Shown here piece by piece: positions 41,494 through 50,593 of a stretch of 64,000 nucleotides of DNA. The translations under genes were made by a program, and so were the position numbers. Origin of the DNA: JAXMAF01 sp046350555. GTDB lineage: Bacteria > Planctomycetota > Phycisphaerae > Phycisphaerales > SM1A02. The stretch covers positions 137,303-201,302 of the forward strand of contig JAXMAF010000011.1 of assembly GCA_046350555.1 (NCBI GenBank). Reading direction: 5' to 3'. Positions within the stretch are counted from its first letter, which is position 1. Each line of letters starts with the position of its first letter. The notes beneath the pieces were generated by a model. It did not search any database. It was not told the origin of the DNA and saw only the letters and a list, made by a program, of their open reading frames with translations.

Positions 41494-41535
41494 GCAGTCG
41501 ACGCCTGCGCCGAGTTCGACCGAACCCGAGAGCCG

Positions 41536-43057
41536 TTGTCGCGAACCGTGAAGTCGTCACCATCCACGATCGTCTGGTTCCGACAGGACCTGCGGCTCGA
41601 TGACAATCCAGCGCTCGTCGAGGCGGCGGCGCGCGGCGCGGTCGTGCCGGTCTTCATCCTGTCGCCGCAGGAGGAAGGCGCCTGGCCGCCCGGAGGCGCG
41701 TCGCGCTGGTGGCTGCATCGATCGCTGGAGTCGCTCGCGGGCGCCCTGCGCGAGCGCGGATCGCGCCTGATCGTGCGCCGCGGGTCGAGCCTTGAGTCGC
41801 TTCGCGAGATCGTCGCGGCGACGGGCGCGAGCGCTGTCTTCTGGAACCGTCGGTACGAACCGGAGTCGATCGAGCGCGACGCGCGGGTCAAGGCGGCGCT
41901 CCGAGGCGACGGTCTGGAGGCGGAGAGCTTCAACGCCGCGTTGCGTGCGGCGAGCCGTGGCTCGTGCGGAGCGGAACAGGCGGTCCGTATCGCGTCTTCA
42001 CGCCCTTCTGGCGTGCTGCGCAATCGGCGACCCGATCGAACCCGTGGAGACGCCAGTGCTTCGCGCGCCCGGCCTCGTGGCCGTCGTCGCTCGAGGTGGA
42101 GAACTCGATCTGCTTCCTCGGTCGATTGGACGAAGGGGATGAGCGCGTGCTGGACGCCAGGCGAGGCCGGCGCGCGACGGCGGCTCGATCGGTTTCTCGA
42201 CGAGGCGATCGATGGCTACGCCGAAGGCCGCGACCGGCCGGGCGGCGGAACTGACTCTCGCGCCTCTCGCCACACCTGCACTGGGGCGAGATCGGACCGC
42301 GCGCGTCTGGCACGAGACGCGCCCGGCGCGCCCGGGGCGGCTCGGCGTCGATGCGGGCGAGCCGCGGAGAAGTTCCTGGCCGAGGTCGGCTGGCGGGAGT
42401 TCGCCCATCACCTGCTCTATCACTTCCCGAAGACGGTCGATCATCCGCTGCGACCGGAGTTCGAGCAGCTTCCCGTGGCGCCGCGACGACGCGGGCCTGC
42501 GCGCCTGGCAGCGCGGACGCACGGGCTATCCACTCGTGGACGCGGGGATGCGCGGCTCTGGTCGACGGGATGGATGCACAACCGTGCGCATGGTCGCGGC
42601 TTCGTTTCTCGTGAAGCACCTCGTGCTGCCGTGGCAGTCGGGCGCGGCGTGGTTCTGGGAGACGCTGGTCGACGCCGACCTGGCGAACAACACGCTCGGC
42701 TGGCAGTGGACCGCCGGCTGCGGCGCCGACGCGGCGCGTACTTCCGGATCTTCAATCCCGTGGCCCAGGGCGAGCGGTTCGATGCGGATGGGCGCGTACG
42801 TGCGGCGATGGGTTCCCGAGCAGCGCGACTGCCCGACGAGTTCATCCACCAGCCGTGGGAGTGCCCATGCCGAAAGTGCTGCCGCCGGCGTGGCCTTGGG
42901 CGAGAGCTACCCGCGCCCGATCGTGGACCATCGCGAGGCGCGCGACCGCGCGCTCGCCGCGCTGGGCGACGATCGCTCTGCTCACGCCGCGGTGAGCCGC
43001 CGCTTCCGCGGTACTCGCGCGCGGCCAGGGCCGCGACCGCGACGATCACGCCGATGA
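41536..43057 (+). CDS. phrB: Deoxyribodipyrimidine photolyase/cryptochrome family, frameshifted
   Basis: Light-driven repair of cyclobutane dimers using FAD. First frame from TTG 41536 (GTG 41548 is an alternative): STIVWFRQDLRLDDNPALVEAA, GGASRWWLHRSLESL, FWNRRYEPESIERD. Around 41935 the frame changes (YRVFTPFWRAA), later pieces give EVGWREFAHHLLYHFPKTVDHP (FAD site), RTGYPLVDAGMRELWSTGWMHN in broken form, MVAASFLVKHLVLPW, LVDADLANNTLGWQWTAGCG and a C-terminal YPRPIVDH segment. At least four frame changes. The last compatible frame stops at 43057, but an earlier stop near 42995 is possible if another indel lies there. Confidence 0.85.
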
Positions 43058-44190
43058 TGGCGAGCATCAGCGTCGCCCCGGCGCGTCCTTCGGCGAACGT
43101 GAAGGCGATCAGGCCGAGCGGTCCGACGACGTACCCGACGCCGATGAGCCCTTCATGCGTTCCGGCCGCCTCGACCTCCGCGTGTCCGACGGACATGGCG
43201 TAGTAGAGCGCCGCGTAGTAGATGGTTCCCGGCCGGGCGCCGAACGCGACGAGCCCGATCAGCAAGATTGGCACGCCGCGGGCGAGCGCGACGTCGGCGA
43301 AGCCGACGGCCAGGAGCGCGCCGCCGAGCAGCAGCGTGCCCCATCGACCGTGCCAGAAGCCGGTGCGCCACATGAGTCCCAGCGCCGCGATGCGCGCGAT
43401 CATCCACGTCGAGGTGATCGGCGTCTCCCATCGCGCCTCGACCTCGAGACCGGCGAGCAGGTACGGCATGAGCGGCGAGAGCGCACCGACGAGCACGTAG
43501 CTCGTGGGAAGGAGCACGCGGGCGCAGCGCAGCAGGAATGGATAGACGGGCGTGATCGAGGATTCCGCCGTCTCCGCGTCGTGGCGCCCCGGCCGTGGTG
43601 GCAGGGCGGCGAGCACGGCGATGTTGATCAGGTTCGCGGGCGCCAGCGCCGCCACGGCCAGCCGCGCGAGATCCCGCTCGACCAGCGGCGCCATCAGGAT
43701 GAGCGCCACGGGAACCGTCGTCGTCCACGCGACGTTCCACCACCCGAGCGCCGATCGCATGCGCGGACCGTGGCGGCCGGCCGTGAGATAGCTCTCCACG
43801 AGCGGCCAGAGGATGGCCGAACCGACGCTGTTGAGGCCGGCCGCCAGCCACAGGAGCCAGGGCGCGTCGGGCACGACGAGCGCCCCGCTCGCCAGCGCCT
43901 GGAGCGCGAAGAGCGCGGCGAGCAGGCCGCGCGGCGAGACGCGCGCCTCGACGGCGCGGGCGAGGCGGCTCGCGCCGAACGCAGCCAGCGTGTAGAGCAC
44001 GCCGAGCTGAAGAGCAGCAGCAGGAAGCTCTGCCGCTGGGTGTAGCCGTAGTCGTGCTTGGCGATGAAGCCGATGCCGTTCCAAGGACGCCCGTTCCCAG
44101 CGACGCGAGGATCGTGATCGCGAGCACCGCCGCGAGCGGCGCAGGACGGTCGTGGTGGCGGGTCACGGGCGAGGCATGGTAACGGGCCAT
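42982..44190 (-). CDS. MFS transporter, frameshifted
   Basis: 12-helix secondary transporter of about 400 residues. N-terminal LAAVLAITILASLGTGVL from ATG 44190, a frame change near 44000-44090, then a long clean frame with helices (GVLYTLAAFGASRLA, GLLAALFALQALASGALVV), SALGWWNVAWTTTVPVALIL, LLGGALLAVGFADVALARGV and GVGYVVGPLGLIAFTFAEGR. The 3' end is uncertain: the open frame has no stop until 42441 inside the photolyase gene, so a further indel near 42990 is likely and a TGA at 42982 would end it. Substrate unknown. Confidence 0.65.
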
Positions 44191-44213
44191 CGTTGATGCA
44201 ATCGCGACGTCCC

Positions 44214-44287
44214 GTCCGCGTAGCTCAACTGGATAGAGCGTCGCCCTCCGAAGGCGAAGGTTGCAGGTTCAAGTCCTGCCGCGGACG
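44214..44287 (+). tRNA. tRNA-Arg (CCG), integration target
   Basis: 74 nt. Acceptor GTCCGCG pairs with CGCGGAC, D arm GCTCAACTGGATAGAGC, anticodon stem TCGCC/GGCGA with loop CTCCGAA giving anticodon CCG, T arm GCAGGTTCAAGTCCTGC. Its 3' half is repeated at 58577, where only that half is present, marking this as the attachment site of the island. No encoded CCA. Confidence 0.95.
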
Positions 44288-44316
44288 TTGCAGGAAACCC
44301 GCTGAATGCCGATGTT
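44246..44316 (+). repeat. attL, left direct repeat of the island
   Basis: 71 bp from CTCCGAAGGCGAAGGTTGCA to GCTGAATGCCGATGTT, including the anticodon arm and 3' half of the tRNA and 29 bp beyond. Identical to 58577-58647 except for one base in the T arm (CCTGCC here, CCCGCC there). Confidence 0.95.
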
Positions 44317-44397
44317 TGGCATTACCCGGCACGTCGCCGGCGCGAGCCAGTCGATGGAATCGTGGGTAGTCGACTACCACGGCATCGGAGCTACGCC

Positions 44398-45675
44398 ATG
44401 CAGACGCGCCCAATGACCAATCCGAAGTACCGACGACACGCAGCCAGCGGGCAGGCCCGCGTCACCATCGCGGGGCGCGACTACTACCTCGGTCGCTTCG
44501 ACTCGCCGGAAAGCCACGCCCGCTACCACGGGCTGATCGCCGAATGGCTCGCGTCCCGCAAGGCACCCGCGACCGTCGACCGCCGCATCGCCGACGCGAC
44601 GACGCCTCGCGTGGCGACGATCCTGCACGCGTTCCACGAATGGGGAGCCAAGCGGTACGAGCGGTCGCGCGAGTTCGAGAAGTACGCCCCCGTCATCAAG
44701 GCGCTCCGCCTCGGCTGGGGCGAGCTTCCCGTCGACCAGTTCGGACCGCGGCAGTTGAAGCGGTACCGCGACCAGCTCGTTGCGCGTGGTGACGCGCGCG
44801 GCTACGTCAACCAGTCGGTGCGCCGCGCCGCAGCGATCTTCCGCTGGGCCGTGTCCGAGGAACTTGCCCCGCCATCGGTCGCCGTTGCGCTTGCCACCGT
44901 GCGTGGGCTTCGGGTGGGCGAGTCGGCTGCACCCGAGACGCCCCCGGTTCGTCCCGTCCCGCTGGAAGTCGTCGAGGCGACGCTGCGGCATCTTCCGCCG
45001 ACGACCGCCGCAGTGGTGCGCGTGATGCTGCTGACCGGCGCGCGACCATCCGAAATCTGCGCCATGCGGCCGTGCGACATCGACCGCAGCGGGCGCGTGT
45101 GGCTGTACACGCCGAAGGCGCACAAGCTCCAATGGCACGGCAAGGGCCGAGTGATTCCGCTGATCGCCGCGGCGCAGGACGTGGTGCGGCCGTTCCTCGT
45201 GCGTCCGGCGGAGTCGTTCTGCTTCTCGCCGAGCGAGGCAGTCAAGGCGCATCGCCAGAGGCGGAGCGCGGAGCGCAAGACACCCGAAGGGCGGGGAAAC
45301 GGGGTCGGCTCCAACCGCAAGGCGAATCCGCGCAAGCAGGCCGGAACGATCTACACCGCCGACTCCCTGCGCCGCGCGGTCGAGTACGCATGCCTGCGGG
45401 CGTTCCCTGCGCCGCCCGACATCGTCGACGTGGACGCTTGGCGACGCGACAAGCCGGACGAGGCGAGGGCGTGGGACAAGTCGAAGCGATGGAATCCGTA
45501 CAGGCTGCGGCACCTGTGCGCCACGCTGACCCGGCGCGTGTCGGGGCTGGACGCGGCGCGCGTCACGCTCGGTCACTCGACCGCCGCCATCACCGCGACC
45601 ATCTATGCCGAGGCGACCGCCGAGGCCGCCGCCGAGCACCTTGAGGCGACGTGGAAGCGATACAAGATCGCGTGA
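44398..45675 (+). CDS. int: Tyrosine-type integrase of the island
   Basis: Site-specific recombinase of 425 residues that would integrate and excise the element at tRNA-Arg. N-terminal arm-binding part has the planctomycete-style segment RRHAASGQARVTIAGRDYYL. The catalytic domain shows Arg in LLTGARPSEICAM, the RLRH box in NPYRLRHLCAT, and LGHSTAAITATIYAE, which carries the late His and the nucleophilic Tyr. A GGAG 8 bp upstream of ATG 44398 supports that start; GTG 44362 and ATG 44413 are alternatives. It starts 81 bp inside attL, transcribed in the same direction as the tRNA. Confidence 0.93.
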   Translation: MQTRPMTNPKYRRHAASGQARVTIAGRDYYLGRFDSPESHARYHGLIAEWLASRKAPATVDRRIADATTPRVATILHAFHEWGAKRYERSREFEKYAPVIKALRLGWGELPVDQFGPRQLKRYRDQLVARGDARGYVNQSVRRAAAIFRWAVSEELAPPSVAVALATVRGLRVGESAAPETPPVRPVPLEVVEATLRHLPPTTAAVVRVMLLTGARPSEICAMRPCDIDRSGRVWLYTPKAHKLQWHGKGRVIPLIAAAQDVVRPFLVRPAESFCFSPSEAVKAHRQRRSAERKTPEGRGNGVGSNRKANPRKQAGTIYTADSLRRAVEYACLRAFPAPPDIVDVDAWRRDKPDEARAWDKSKRWNPYRLRHLCATLTRRVSGLDAARVTLGHSTAAITATIYAEATAEAAAEHLEATWKRYKIA

Positions 45676-45703
45676 CGACCGACGACCATCCAAGGGACCA
45701 TCA

Positions 45704-46042
45704 ATGACCAACGCAACATCCAACATCGAAGTGCAGGAAGTTCGCATCGGAAACGTCGTCGACCTTCCGCCCGTGGCGCTGCGCCGCGAGACGGCCGCGC
45801 GGTTCGTCGGCATCAGCGCCGGAACGCTGGACCGCTGGCGCGCCGCAGGCCGCTTCCCGAAACCCATCGTCGAGGAACTCGACCGCAACGGCACGCCGCG
45901 CATGACGCTGTGGCTCGCCGAGCATCTTCGGGCGTGGGCGCTCGCCGGGATGCCTTCGGGGTGGGGGCCGGAATCGATGCGCGACGGCGTGGCTGGGCGA
46001 GGCGCAACGAAGGGCAAGGGCGCGGCGAGCGTCCGCCGCTGA
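45704..46042 (+). CDS. AlpA/excisionase-type DNA-binding protein
   Basis: 112 residues with a MerR/AlpA-like helix-turn-helix near residues 25-60: LRRETAARFVGISAGTLDRWRAAGRFPKPI, then TLWLAEHLRAWA. Proteins of this type activate excision or act as recombination directionality factors next to integrase genes. It starts 28 bp after int. A role as Xis is inferred from position and motif. The C-terminus is basic and Gly/Lys-rich. Confidence 0.75.
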   Translation: MTNATSNIEVQEVRIGNVVDLPPVALRRETAARFVGISAGTLDRWRAAGRFPKPIVEELDRNGTPRMTLWLAEHLRAWALAGMPSGWGPESMRDGVAGRGATKGKGAASVRR

Positions 46043-46163
46043 CGAATCTACGATCGCACGAGCGGGCCGCTGGTTGATCCCCAGCGGAACGGTCCGGGCC
46101 GGAGCGCCGCAGTACCTCGCAGCACTTCGCCCGGATCGGCCCGCCTCACATGAGGTACAGGCG

Positions 46164-47177
46164 ATGCCACGGAACAACGGCAAGACGGCGAAGGCGACGC
46201 GAGTCACGGCAGCCGCGCGGAATGCGGCGGGGGATGCGGCGCGCAAGCGTCCGCGCGGGGATGCCAGCGACAGGCCGTCCGAATTGCATGAGCTTGTCAG
46301 ACACAACGGGATCGAATGGTGGTCCCCGCGTTCAATCCTGGCAACCCCGTCGGCGATAGCGTCGCTGAGGACGAAGCTCGGAGACAAGTACCGAGCTTCC
46401 GTCTCGCTCAATCTCGACCCGGAGATCGCGAGCCGACTCGCGGACTTCGAACGGACGAGGAATCTATCGCTGCACAACTGGCTGGGCACATACGAGGTCA
46501 TCTTGCACGTCGCGGCGGGCAAGCTTGAGCGTCTTGCACGGCTTGACCTGTCGCTATTCGACGGGGTCGCCGCGCAATCGCTCGTGACCAACGATGCGGC
46601 CCGCATTTCAGCGCCTTGGGGCGTGTGCATCGCGGCCTACACCGTCCGACTGGTGAACGAGCGGCCTTCGTGCATCGCCGAGATCACCCGAATCACTCGC
46701 GACCTGTACGCGTGGCCAACATCCCAGCAATGGCCCGACGACCCGGCGACGCTCCCTCCGTTCCGCGCGGTGCGCGAGCTGCAAACGATTGCATGGGCTC
46801 ATTGGCCGGGCGACACGCCGGTAGGCAGCATCGCGACCGATGCCACCAACAGGGTGATGCCGTGGCGATGGGAGTGGGCTGGCAACCCAACTTCAGCCAG
46901 TGCCGAAGCGACCGACCGCGCGGCGCGGCGAGATGCCCGTGCGCTGGAATGGGCTCCGAGCATCAACGGACTCGCGATCTTGAAGTCGCTTGCAAAGGCC
47001 AGGACTTGCCTTGTGTTTGAAGTGTTGCGAACGAAGGTCGGGATCAGCAGGGCGGCGCTCACGGCCCTGCTGGAAGAGTTGGGGCAGTATCGCCTCGTAC
47101 TTCATCGTGGCGACCGAGGCGGCTATGCGATCTCAGAGGCCGGAAAGGCGGCCATTGTGAAACATGACGCGGCCTAG
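46164..47177 (+). CDS. Uncharacterised island protein with C-terminal winged helix
   Basis: 337 residues, preceded by GAGG 9 bp from ATG 46164. The N-terminal 35 residues are basic. The central region (about 35-270) has no motif I know, with segments NLDPEIASRLADFERTRNL and APWGVCIAAYTVRLV. Residues 280-330 resemble a winged helix (VFEVLRTKVGISRAALTALLEE then YAISEAGKAAI). Codon use is less GC-biased than in the replication genes, which hints at separate acquisition. It lies between alpA and the replication cassette, a position often used by accessory or regulatory genes in satellites. Function unknown. Confidence 0.7.
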   Translation: MPRNNGKTAKATRVTAAARNAAGDAARKRPRGDASDRPSELHELVRHNGIEWWSPRSILATPSAIASLRTKLGDKYRASVSLNLDPEIASRLADFERTRNLSLHNWLGTYEVILHVAAGKLERLARLDLSLFDGVAAQSLVTNDAARISAPWGVCIAAYTVRLVNERPSCIAEITRITRDLYAWPTSQQWPDDPATLPPFRAVRELQTIAWAHWPGDTPVGSIATDATNRVMPWRWEWAGNPTSASAEATDRAARRDARALEWAPSINGLAILKSLAKARTCLVFEVLRTKVGISRAALTALLEELGQYRLVLHRGDRGGYAISEAGKAAIVKHDAA

Positions 47178-47249
47178 GACTTAGGCAGGACTTGCGCGGT
47201 ACGTGCGCGGGACCTACTGCGGCGCGGCGGCGGCACACTGCACTCCGCC

Positions 47250-47627
47250 ATGACCGCACGCAACACACCGACCGCATCGACCGCCCGCACCGTTGCCGCA
47301 GGACTCCCGGACGACCTTCGCACGGCGATGACGCCTGCGCAGGTCGCTGCCGATCTCAGCGATCGCACAGGACGGCGACTCTCGCCGTCCACCATCGTGC
47401 GGTGGGCGCTCCACGGCTGCCGTGGAGTGCGCCTCGGCTACCACCGCATCGGACGGTGCATCCTCGTGACCCCCGCGGAGGTCGACGAGTTCCTCGCCGG
47501 GCTGGCGGAGCGCGATGTCGCGATGGCGGCCACGGCACTGGAGCGAGAGGTTGCGCGCGATCGCCCGCGATCCGAGCGAGCACGTGGCCGCATCGCAGCG
47601 CGCGCCCTGGCTCGCGCCGGATGCTGA
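47250..47627 (+). CDS. DUF1580-like DNA-binding protein
   Basis: 125 residues. The core (about residues 27-85) has LSPSTIVRWALHGCRGVRLGYHRIGRCILVTPAEVDEFL, the pattern of planctomycete DUF1580/helix-turn-helix_17 proteins: a recognition helix followed by a beta hairpin and a terminal helix. It is the first gene of a chain of overlapping genes, so it may regulate the replication cassette or be part of it. Assignment is by pattern only. Confidence 0.62.
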   Translation: MTARNTPTASTARTVAAGLPDDLRTAMTPAQVAADLSDRTGRRLSPSTIVRWALHGCRGVRLGYHRIGRCILVTPAEVDEFLAGLAERDVAMAATALEREVARDRPRSERARGRIAARALARAGC

Positions 47628-47896
47628 ATCGTCTCATTCGCAATCTGGAATGGCGCGGCCGGGCCGCCAAGCACGCCGCGCCGCCGAGGAACATTCGCAT
47701 GGTATCCCATGGACGGGACTGGATTGACGACGCAGACCGCCGCGCCCGCGAGTGGCCGCGCGAGGCGGCGAAGCTGCGGCGCATCGCCGCCGAGAACGCT
47801 GCCATCGAGACGCGCGACCTCCTGCGCCGCATCGACGCGCGGCTGGGTCGCGCAGAGGACATGCGCGACGCCGGGCTGGCCGGAGGCAGCCGATGA
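47621..47896 (+). CDS. Small hypothetical protein
   Basis: 91 residues, rich in Arg and Ala, with an N-terminal MLNRLIRNLEWRGRAAKHA and a helical C-terminal half (AREWPREAAKLRRIAAENAA, RDLLRRIDARLGRAEDM) that could form a coiled coil. ATG overlaps the stop of the upstream gene by 7 bp and its own stop overlaps the next ATG (ATGA). No family recognised. Confidence 0.6.
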   Translation: MLNRLIRNLEWRGRAAKHAAPPRNIRMVSHGRDWIDDADRRAREWPREAAKLRRIAAENAAIETRDLLRRIDARLGRAEDMRDAGLAGGSR

Positions 47897-48252
47897 GCGC
47901 CGCACCTGCTCCGAGCCCCGCCCGCGACCCGCGCCACCGCGCGATGCTGGCGACGTTCGCGATGCTGAACCTGCGTCGCTTCCGTCTAGACGCCGCGATC
48001 CTGAACATCGCCGACGAGGTCGCGCGCATCGGGGCCGCCATCGTCGCCGCGTGCGACGAGCCCGATGCACGCAAGCGCGCCGACCTGTTGCTTGTGGCGG
48101 CGAAGTGCGTCGCGCGGGCGCAGGACGTGGTCGACGCCGCGCTCCTGACGGACGACGGGCAGGCGACGACGGGCGATGTTGCCGCGATCCGGCGCGGCAT
48201 CGCGCGGCTTGAGGACGGGCTCGCGGCGGCGGTGGCGGGGGGAAGGCCATGA
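47893..48252 (+). CDS. Small hypothetical helical protein
   Basis: 119 residues, almost entirely predicted helix: NLRRFRLDAAILNIADEVAR, KRADLLLVAAKCVARAQDVV, AAIRRGIARLEDGLAAAV. Start and stop overlap its neighbours by 4 bp (ATGA), placing it in the replication operon directly before the DnaB-like helicase. A helicase-loader role would fit but is not shown by any motif. Confidence 0.6.
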   Translation: MSAAPAPSPARDPRHRAMLATFAMLNLRRFRLDAAILNIADEVARIGAAIVAACDEPDARKRADLLLVAAKCVARAQDVVDAALLTDDGQATTGDVAAIRRGIARLEDGLAAAVAGGRP

Positions 48253-49547
48253 TCGCGCTCGCTCCGGCGCGGGCACGCGAGGGACTCGAATGGAGTTTCC
48301 TGCGCGAATGGATCGGCCCGCGCCCGAACGTCGAGATCACGGCCGAGGATTTCTCCGTTCCAGAGGTGCGGGCCATCTTCGCCGCCGCCCTCGACGACCG
48401 CGATGCGCCGGACCTGCATCTCTATCAGGATGCGGCGGCGGCGCTGGGCGTGACGCTCGACGAGCTGGTCGTGAAGGCCTCCGAGTTCAGTATCGCGACG
48501 CCGCTCCTGTCGCCAATGCCTCTCGTCGACATCCAGCGCATGGCACGCCGGCTGCGGGCCGAGGCGGAGCGGGAGCGAGCCGAGCGCGGACTCTGCGATG
48601 CGATGGATGGCTTTGGCGCGCACGGCGACCCGCAACGCGTCGCCGACGCGGCGCAGCGCCTGGTGAAGGCGCAAGCCGGCGGGGATGTCGCCGCCGTCGT
48701 GCCGTCGCTGGCCGATGGCTGGCGCGACCCCGCCGAGGCGCCGCAGGTGCGGCTCCGCACCGGCGTCGGCTTCTTCGACGAGGCGATGGGTGGCGGGCTG
48801 CTCCCTGGAAGCGTGACCGCGTTCTGCGCGGCGCCGAAGCTTGGAAAGTCCGCGTTCACGTTGCAGGTTGCGTTGCGCTTCGCCGCGACGAATCCGGGCG
48901 ACGCCGCGCTGCTTTGGAGCGGCGAGATGTCGCGGGGCGTCGTGCAACGTCGAGCGCTCTCGCACCTCGCCCAGCTCCCGCCCCTGATCCTTGAGCGACC
49001 CGATGCCGAGCTCACCGCGGCGCAGCGTGAGGACAAGGCGAGGGGCGTCGCCCGGTTCCTCTCGCTCGCTCCACGCGTCCGCATCGTCACGGGCGGCCAG
49101 ACCGCCGGCGGTATCGCACGCGTCGCCGAAGCCGTCGGGGCTCGGCTGGTCGTCGTCGACTACCTGCAGCTCCTGACGTCGGACGCCGGCGAGACGCGGC
49201 GCGAGCAGGTCGAGGCGACGTCGCGCGCCCTGTGCTCGTGGGCGGCGCACTCAGGCGTTGCCGTGCTCGCGGTCGCGTCGACCACGAAGGAATTCAGCAG
49301 GGCGGGCGCGGTCCCCGACATCGCAGGCGTCTTCCGCGAGGCGGGGGCCGTCGGCTTCGACGTCGACTGCGCCTACTTCGGGTCGGAGGATGCCGAGGTC
49401 ACGCGGGCGATGGGCGACCCGTCTCGCGTCGCGATCCATTGGCGATGCCTCGGCAACCGGCACGACGAGCCGCGCGACATGGCGGTCGTGCTCCACCGAT
49501 CAACGCAGTCGTTCCGTGCGCTCGACCAGAGGCGGACGAATGGCTGA
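48249..49547 (+). CDS. DnaB-like replicative helicase of the island
   Basis: 432 residues. The N-terminal part (1-140) is DnaB-N-like in helical character but diverged. The RecA-like core has GVGFFDEAMGGGLLPGSVTAF, a Walker A variant APKLGKSAF, LLWSGEMSRGVVQRRAL, and Walker B LVVVDYLQLL, the DnaB/DnaC-family YLQLL motif. The usual GGR-type C-terminal motifs are weak. It would unwind the island origin together with the overlapping winged-helix gene downstream (8-bp overlap). Confidence 0.8.
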   Translation: MIALAPARAREGLEWSFLREWIGPRPNVEITAEDFSVPEVRAIFAAALDDRDAPDLHLYQDAAAALGVTLDELVVKASEFSIATPLLSPMPLVDIQRMARRLRAEAERERAERGLCDAMDGFGAHGDPQRVADAAQRLVKAQAGGDVAAVVPSLADGWRDPAEAPQVRLRTGVGFFDEAMGGGLLPGSVTAFCAAPKLGKSAFTLQVALRFAATNPGDAALLWSGEMSRGVVQRRALSHLAQLPPLILERPDAELTAAQREDKARGVARFLSLAPRVRIVTGGQTAGGIARVAEAVGARLVVVDYLQLLTSDAGETRREQVEATSRALCSWAAHSGVAVLAVASTTKEFSRAGAVPDIAGVFREAGAVGFDVDCAYFGSEDAEVTRAMGDPSRVAIHWRCLGNRHDEPRDMAVVLHRSTQSFRALDQRRTNG

Positions 49548-50160
49548 GCGCGCCGACACGTTCGACGACTTGGATGGGGTCGTCGTGCCCCCAACGCCGC
49601 AACGTGGGGCGCGGCACGCGGAGCGTCCGACCCCGCAGGCTGCCGCGTCGCGGCCGTCTGGACAGGCGTCGGCATGGTGGCGGATGTTCTCCGGCGTCGT
49701 CGACTCCATCGCCACGTTGAGGCTGAGGCCGATCGACTTCGTCGTGTGGGCCGTCGTGTTCCGGCACAGCGCCAACGGCGAGGCGAGAATCGGCATCGAC
49801 CAGATTGCGCGAGAGACGGGCCTTTGCGAGAAGGCCGTGCGGATGGCGATGGGTCGACTCCGGGGAGCCGGTCTGGTCGCCGTGAAGGTTCGTGGCAGGA
49901 AGAACCAAGGCACGTCGACCTACTCGCTTCGGCTCCTCTCAACCGGTACCGGCGTACCGCTTGATAACCAAGTCTCAACCGGCACCAGCGTACCGCTTGA
50001 CCAATTCTCAACCGGTACCGGCGTACCGGTACTAACCGGTACCGGCGTACCGGTATCTCATGAGAATGAGAGAGGCGGTCGGATCGCTGACGCGACCGCC
50101 GCCAAGACAGGGACGTTGAACGGGACGCACGGACGGTGCCTCGCGGAGGTGTCGCCGTGA
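49540..50160 (+). CDS. Winged-helix replication initiator-like protein with iterons in its own gene
   Basis: 206 residues. A DnaD/lambda O-like winged-helix domain occupies about residues 45-130: WWRMFSGVVDSIATLRLRPI, FRHSANGEARIGIDQIARETGL, CEKAVRMAMGRLRGAGLVAV. Residues 135-172 are a run of imperfect repeats (STGTGVPLD, STGTSVPLD, STGTGVPV, TGTGVPV) encoded by DNA repeats described separately. The tail is low complexity. Next to a DnaB-like helicase this matches the O-P style replication modules of phages, in which the origin lies within the initiator gene. Function inferred from fold and context. Confidence 0.65.
   Translation: MAERADTFDDLDGVVVPPTPQRGARHAERPTPQAAASRPSGQASAWWRMFSGVVDSIATLRLRPIDFVVWAVVFRHSANGEARIGIDQIARETGLCEKAVRMAMGRLRGAGLVAVKVRGRKNQGTSTYSLRLLSTGTGVPLDNQVSTGTSVPLDQFSTGTGVPVLTGTGVPVSHENERGGRIADATAAKTGTLNGTHGRCLAEVSP
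49941..50055 (+). repeat. Four iteron-like repeats, candidate replication origin
   Basis: Four copies of a 22-bp core at 49941-49962, 49977-49998, 50010-50031 and 50034-50055. The two complete copies read AACCGGTACCGGCGTACCGG plus TA; the first two end CGCTT. In copies 3 and 4 the core contains the inverted repeat CCGGTAC-CGGC-GTACCGG. A palindrome TCTCATGAGA follows directly at 50056-50065. Spacing between starts is 36, 33 and 24 bp. Confidence 0.75.
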
Positions 50161-50351
50161 CGAGCCACCGACCCCGCCTGCTGCTCGTGCTCCGGCCGCG
50201 CCCCGACTGCCGCCACCCGTGGCCGGCGATCCGTGTCGCCATCAAGCGGCTGTTGCGATCGCTGCGGCTGGAACTCTTGGACATCCGCGAACAGCCGGCC
50301 GCGCGTGCGGCTGGCGACGCGACACCGAATCAAATGGAATCGAAGTCATGA
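50157..50351 (+). CDS. Small basic hypothetical protein
   Basis: 64 residues from GTG 50157, overlapping the initiator stop (GTGA) and the next ATG (ATGA). Rich in Arg and Leu (RPRLLLVLRPRPDC, AIKRLLRSLRLELLDIREQ), so it is probably helical and basic. Supported only by tight overlap on both sides. Confidence 0.5.
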   Translation: MTSHRPRLLLVLRPRPDCRHPWPAIRVAIKRLLRSLRLELLDIREQPAARAAGDATPNQMESKS

Positions 50352-50593
50352 GCAACCCCGAGTACCGACACCCCGCGTTCAACCCTCCCGACCGCTTCAC
50401 CATCGGCACCATCGCGAAGCGGCTTGGCCATCCCGAGGCCGATGTCGTCGCCGCGATCGCCAGCGCTGGCGTCAATCCCGCTTGCCGGGGAATCGTGAGG
50501 GATGGGCCGTCCGTGGACTACTACCGACTCGACGAGGTTCGCGCGGCGCTCGCGTGGAACCAGCGGGCGCATGCGGCGCGGCTGTACGGATGA
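50348..50593 (+). CDS. Small helix-turn-helix-like protein
   Basis: 81 residues. FTIGTIAKRLGHPEADVVAAIASAGVNP looks like a helix-turn-helix, followed by YYRLDEVRAALAW. Last gene of the overlapping chain that starts at 47250. It could be a regulator or replication accessory. No family named. Confidence 0.6.
   Translation: MSNPEYRHPAFNPPDRFTIGTIAKRLGHPEADVVAAIASAGVNPACRGIVRDGPSVDYYRLDEVRAALAWNQRAHAARLYG

Noticed and set aside
49938..50055. CRISPR array
   Set aside because: Repeats are 22 bp with spacers of only 2-14 bp, no cas genes are near, and the repeats lie within a coding sequence.
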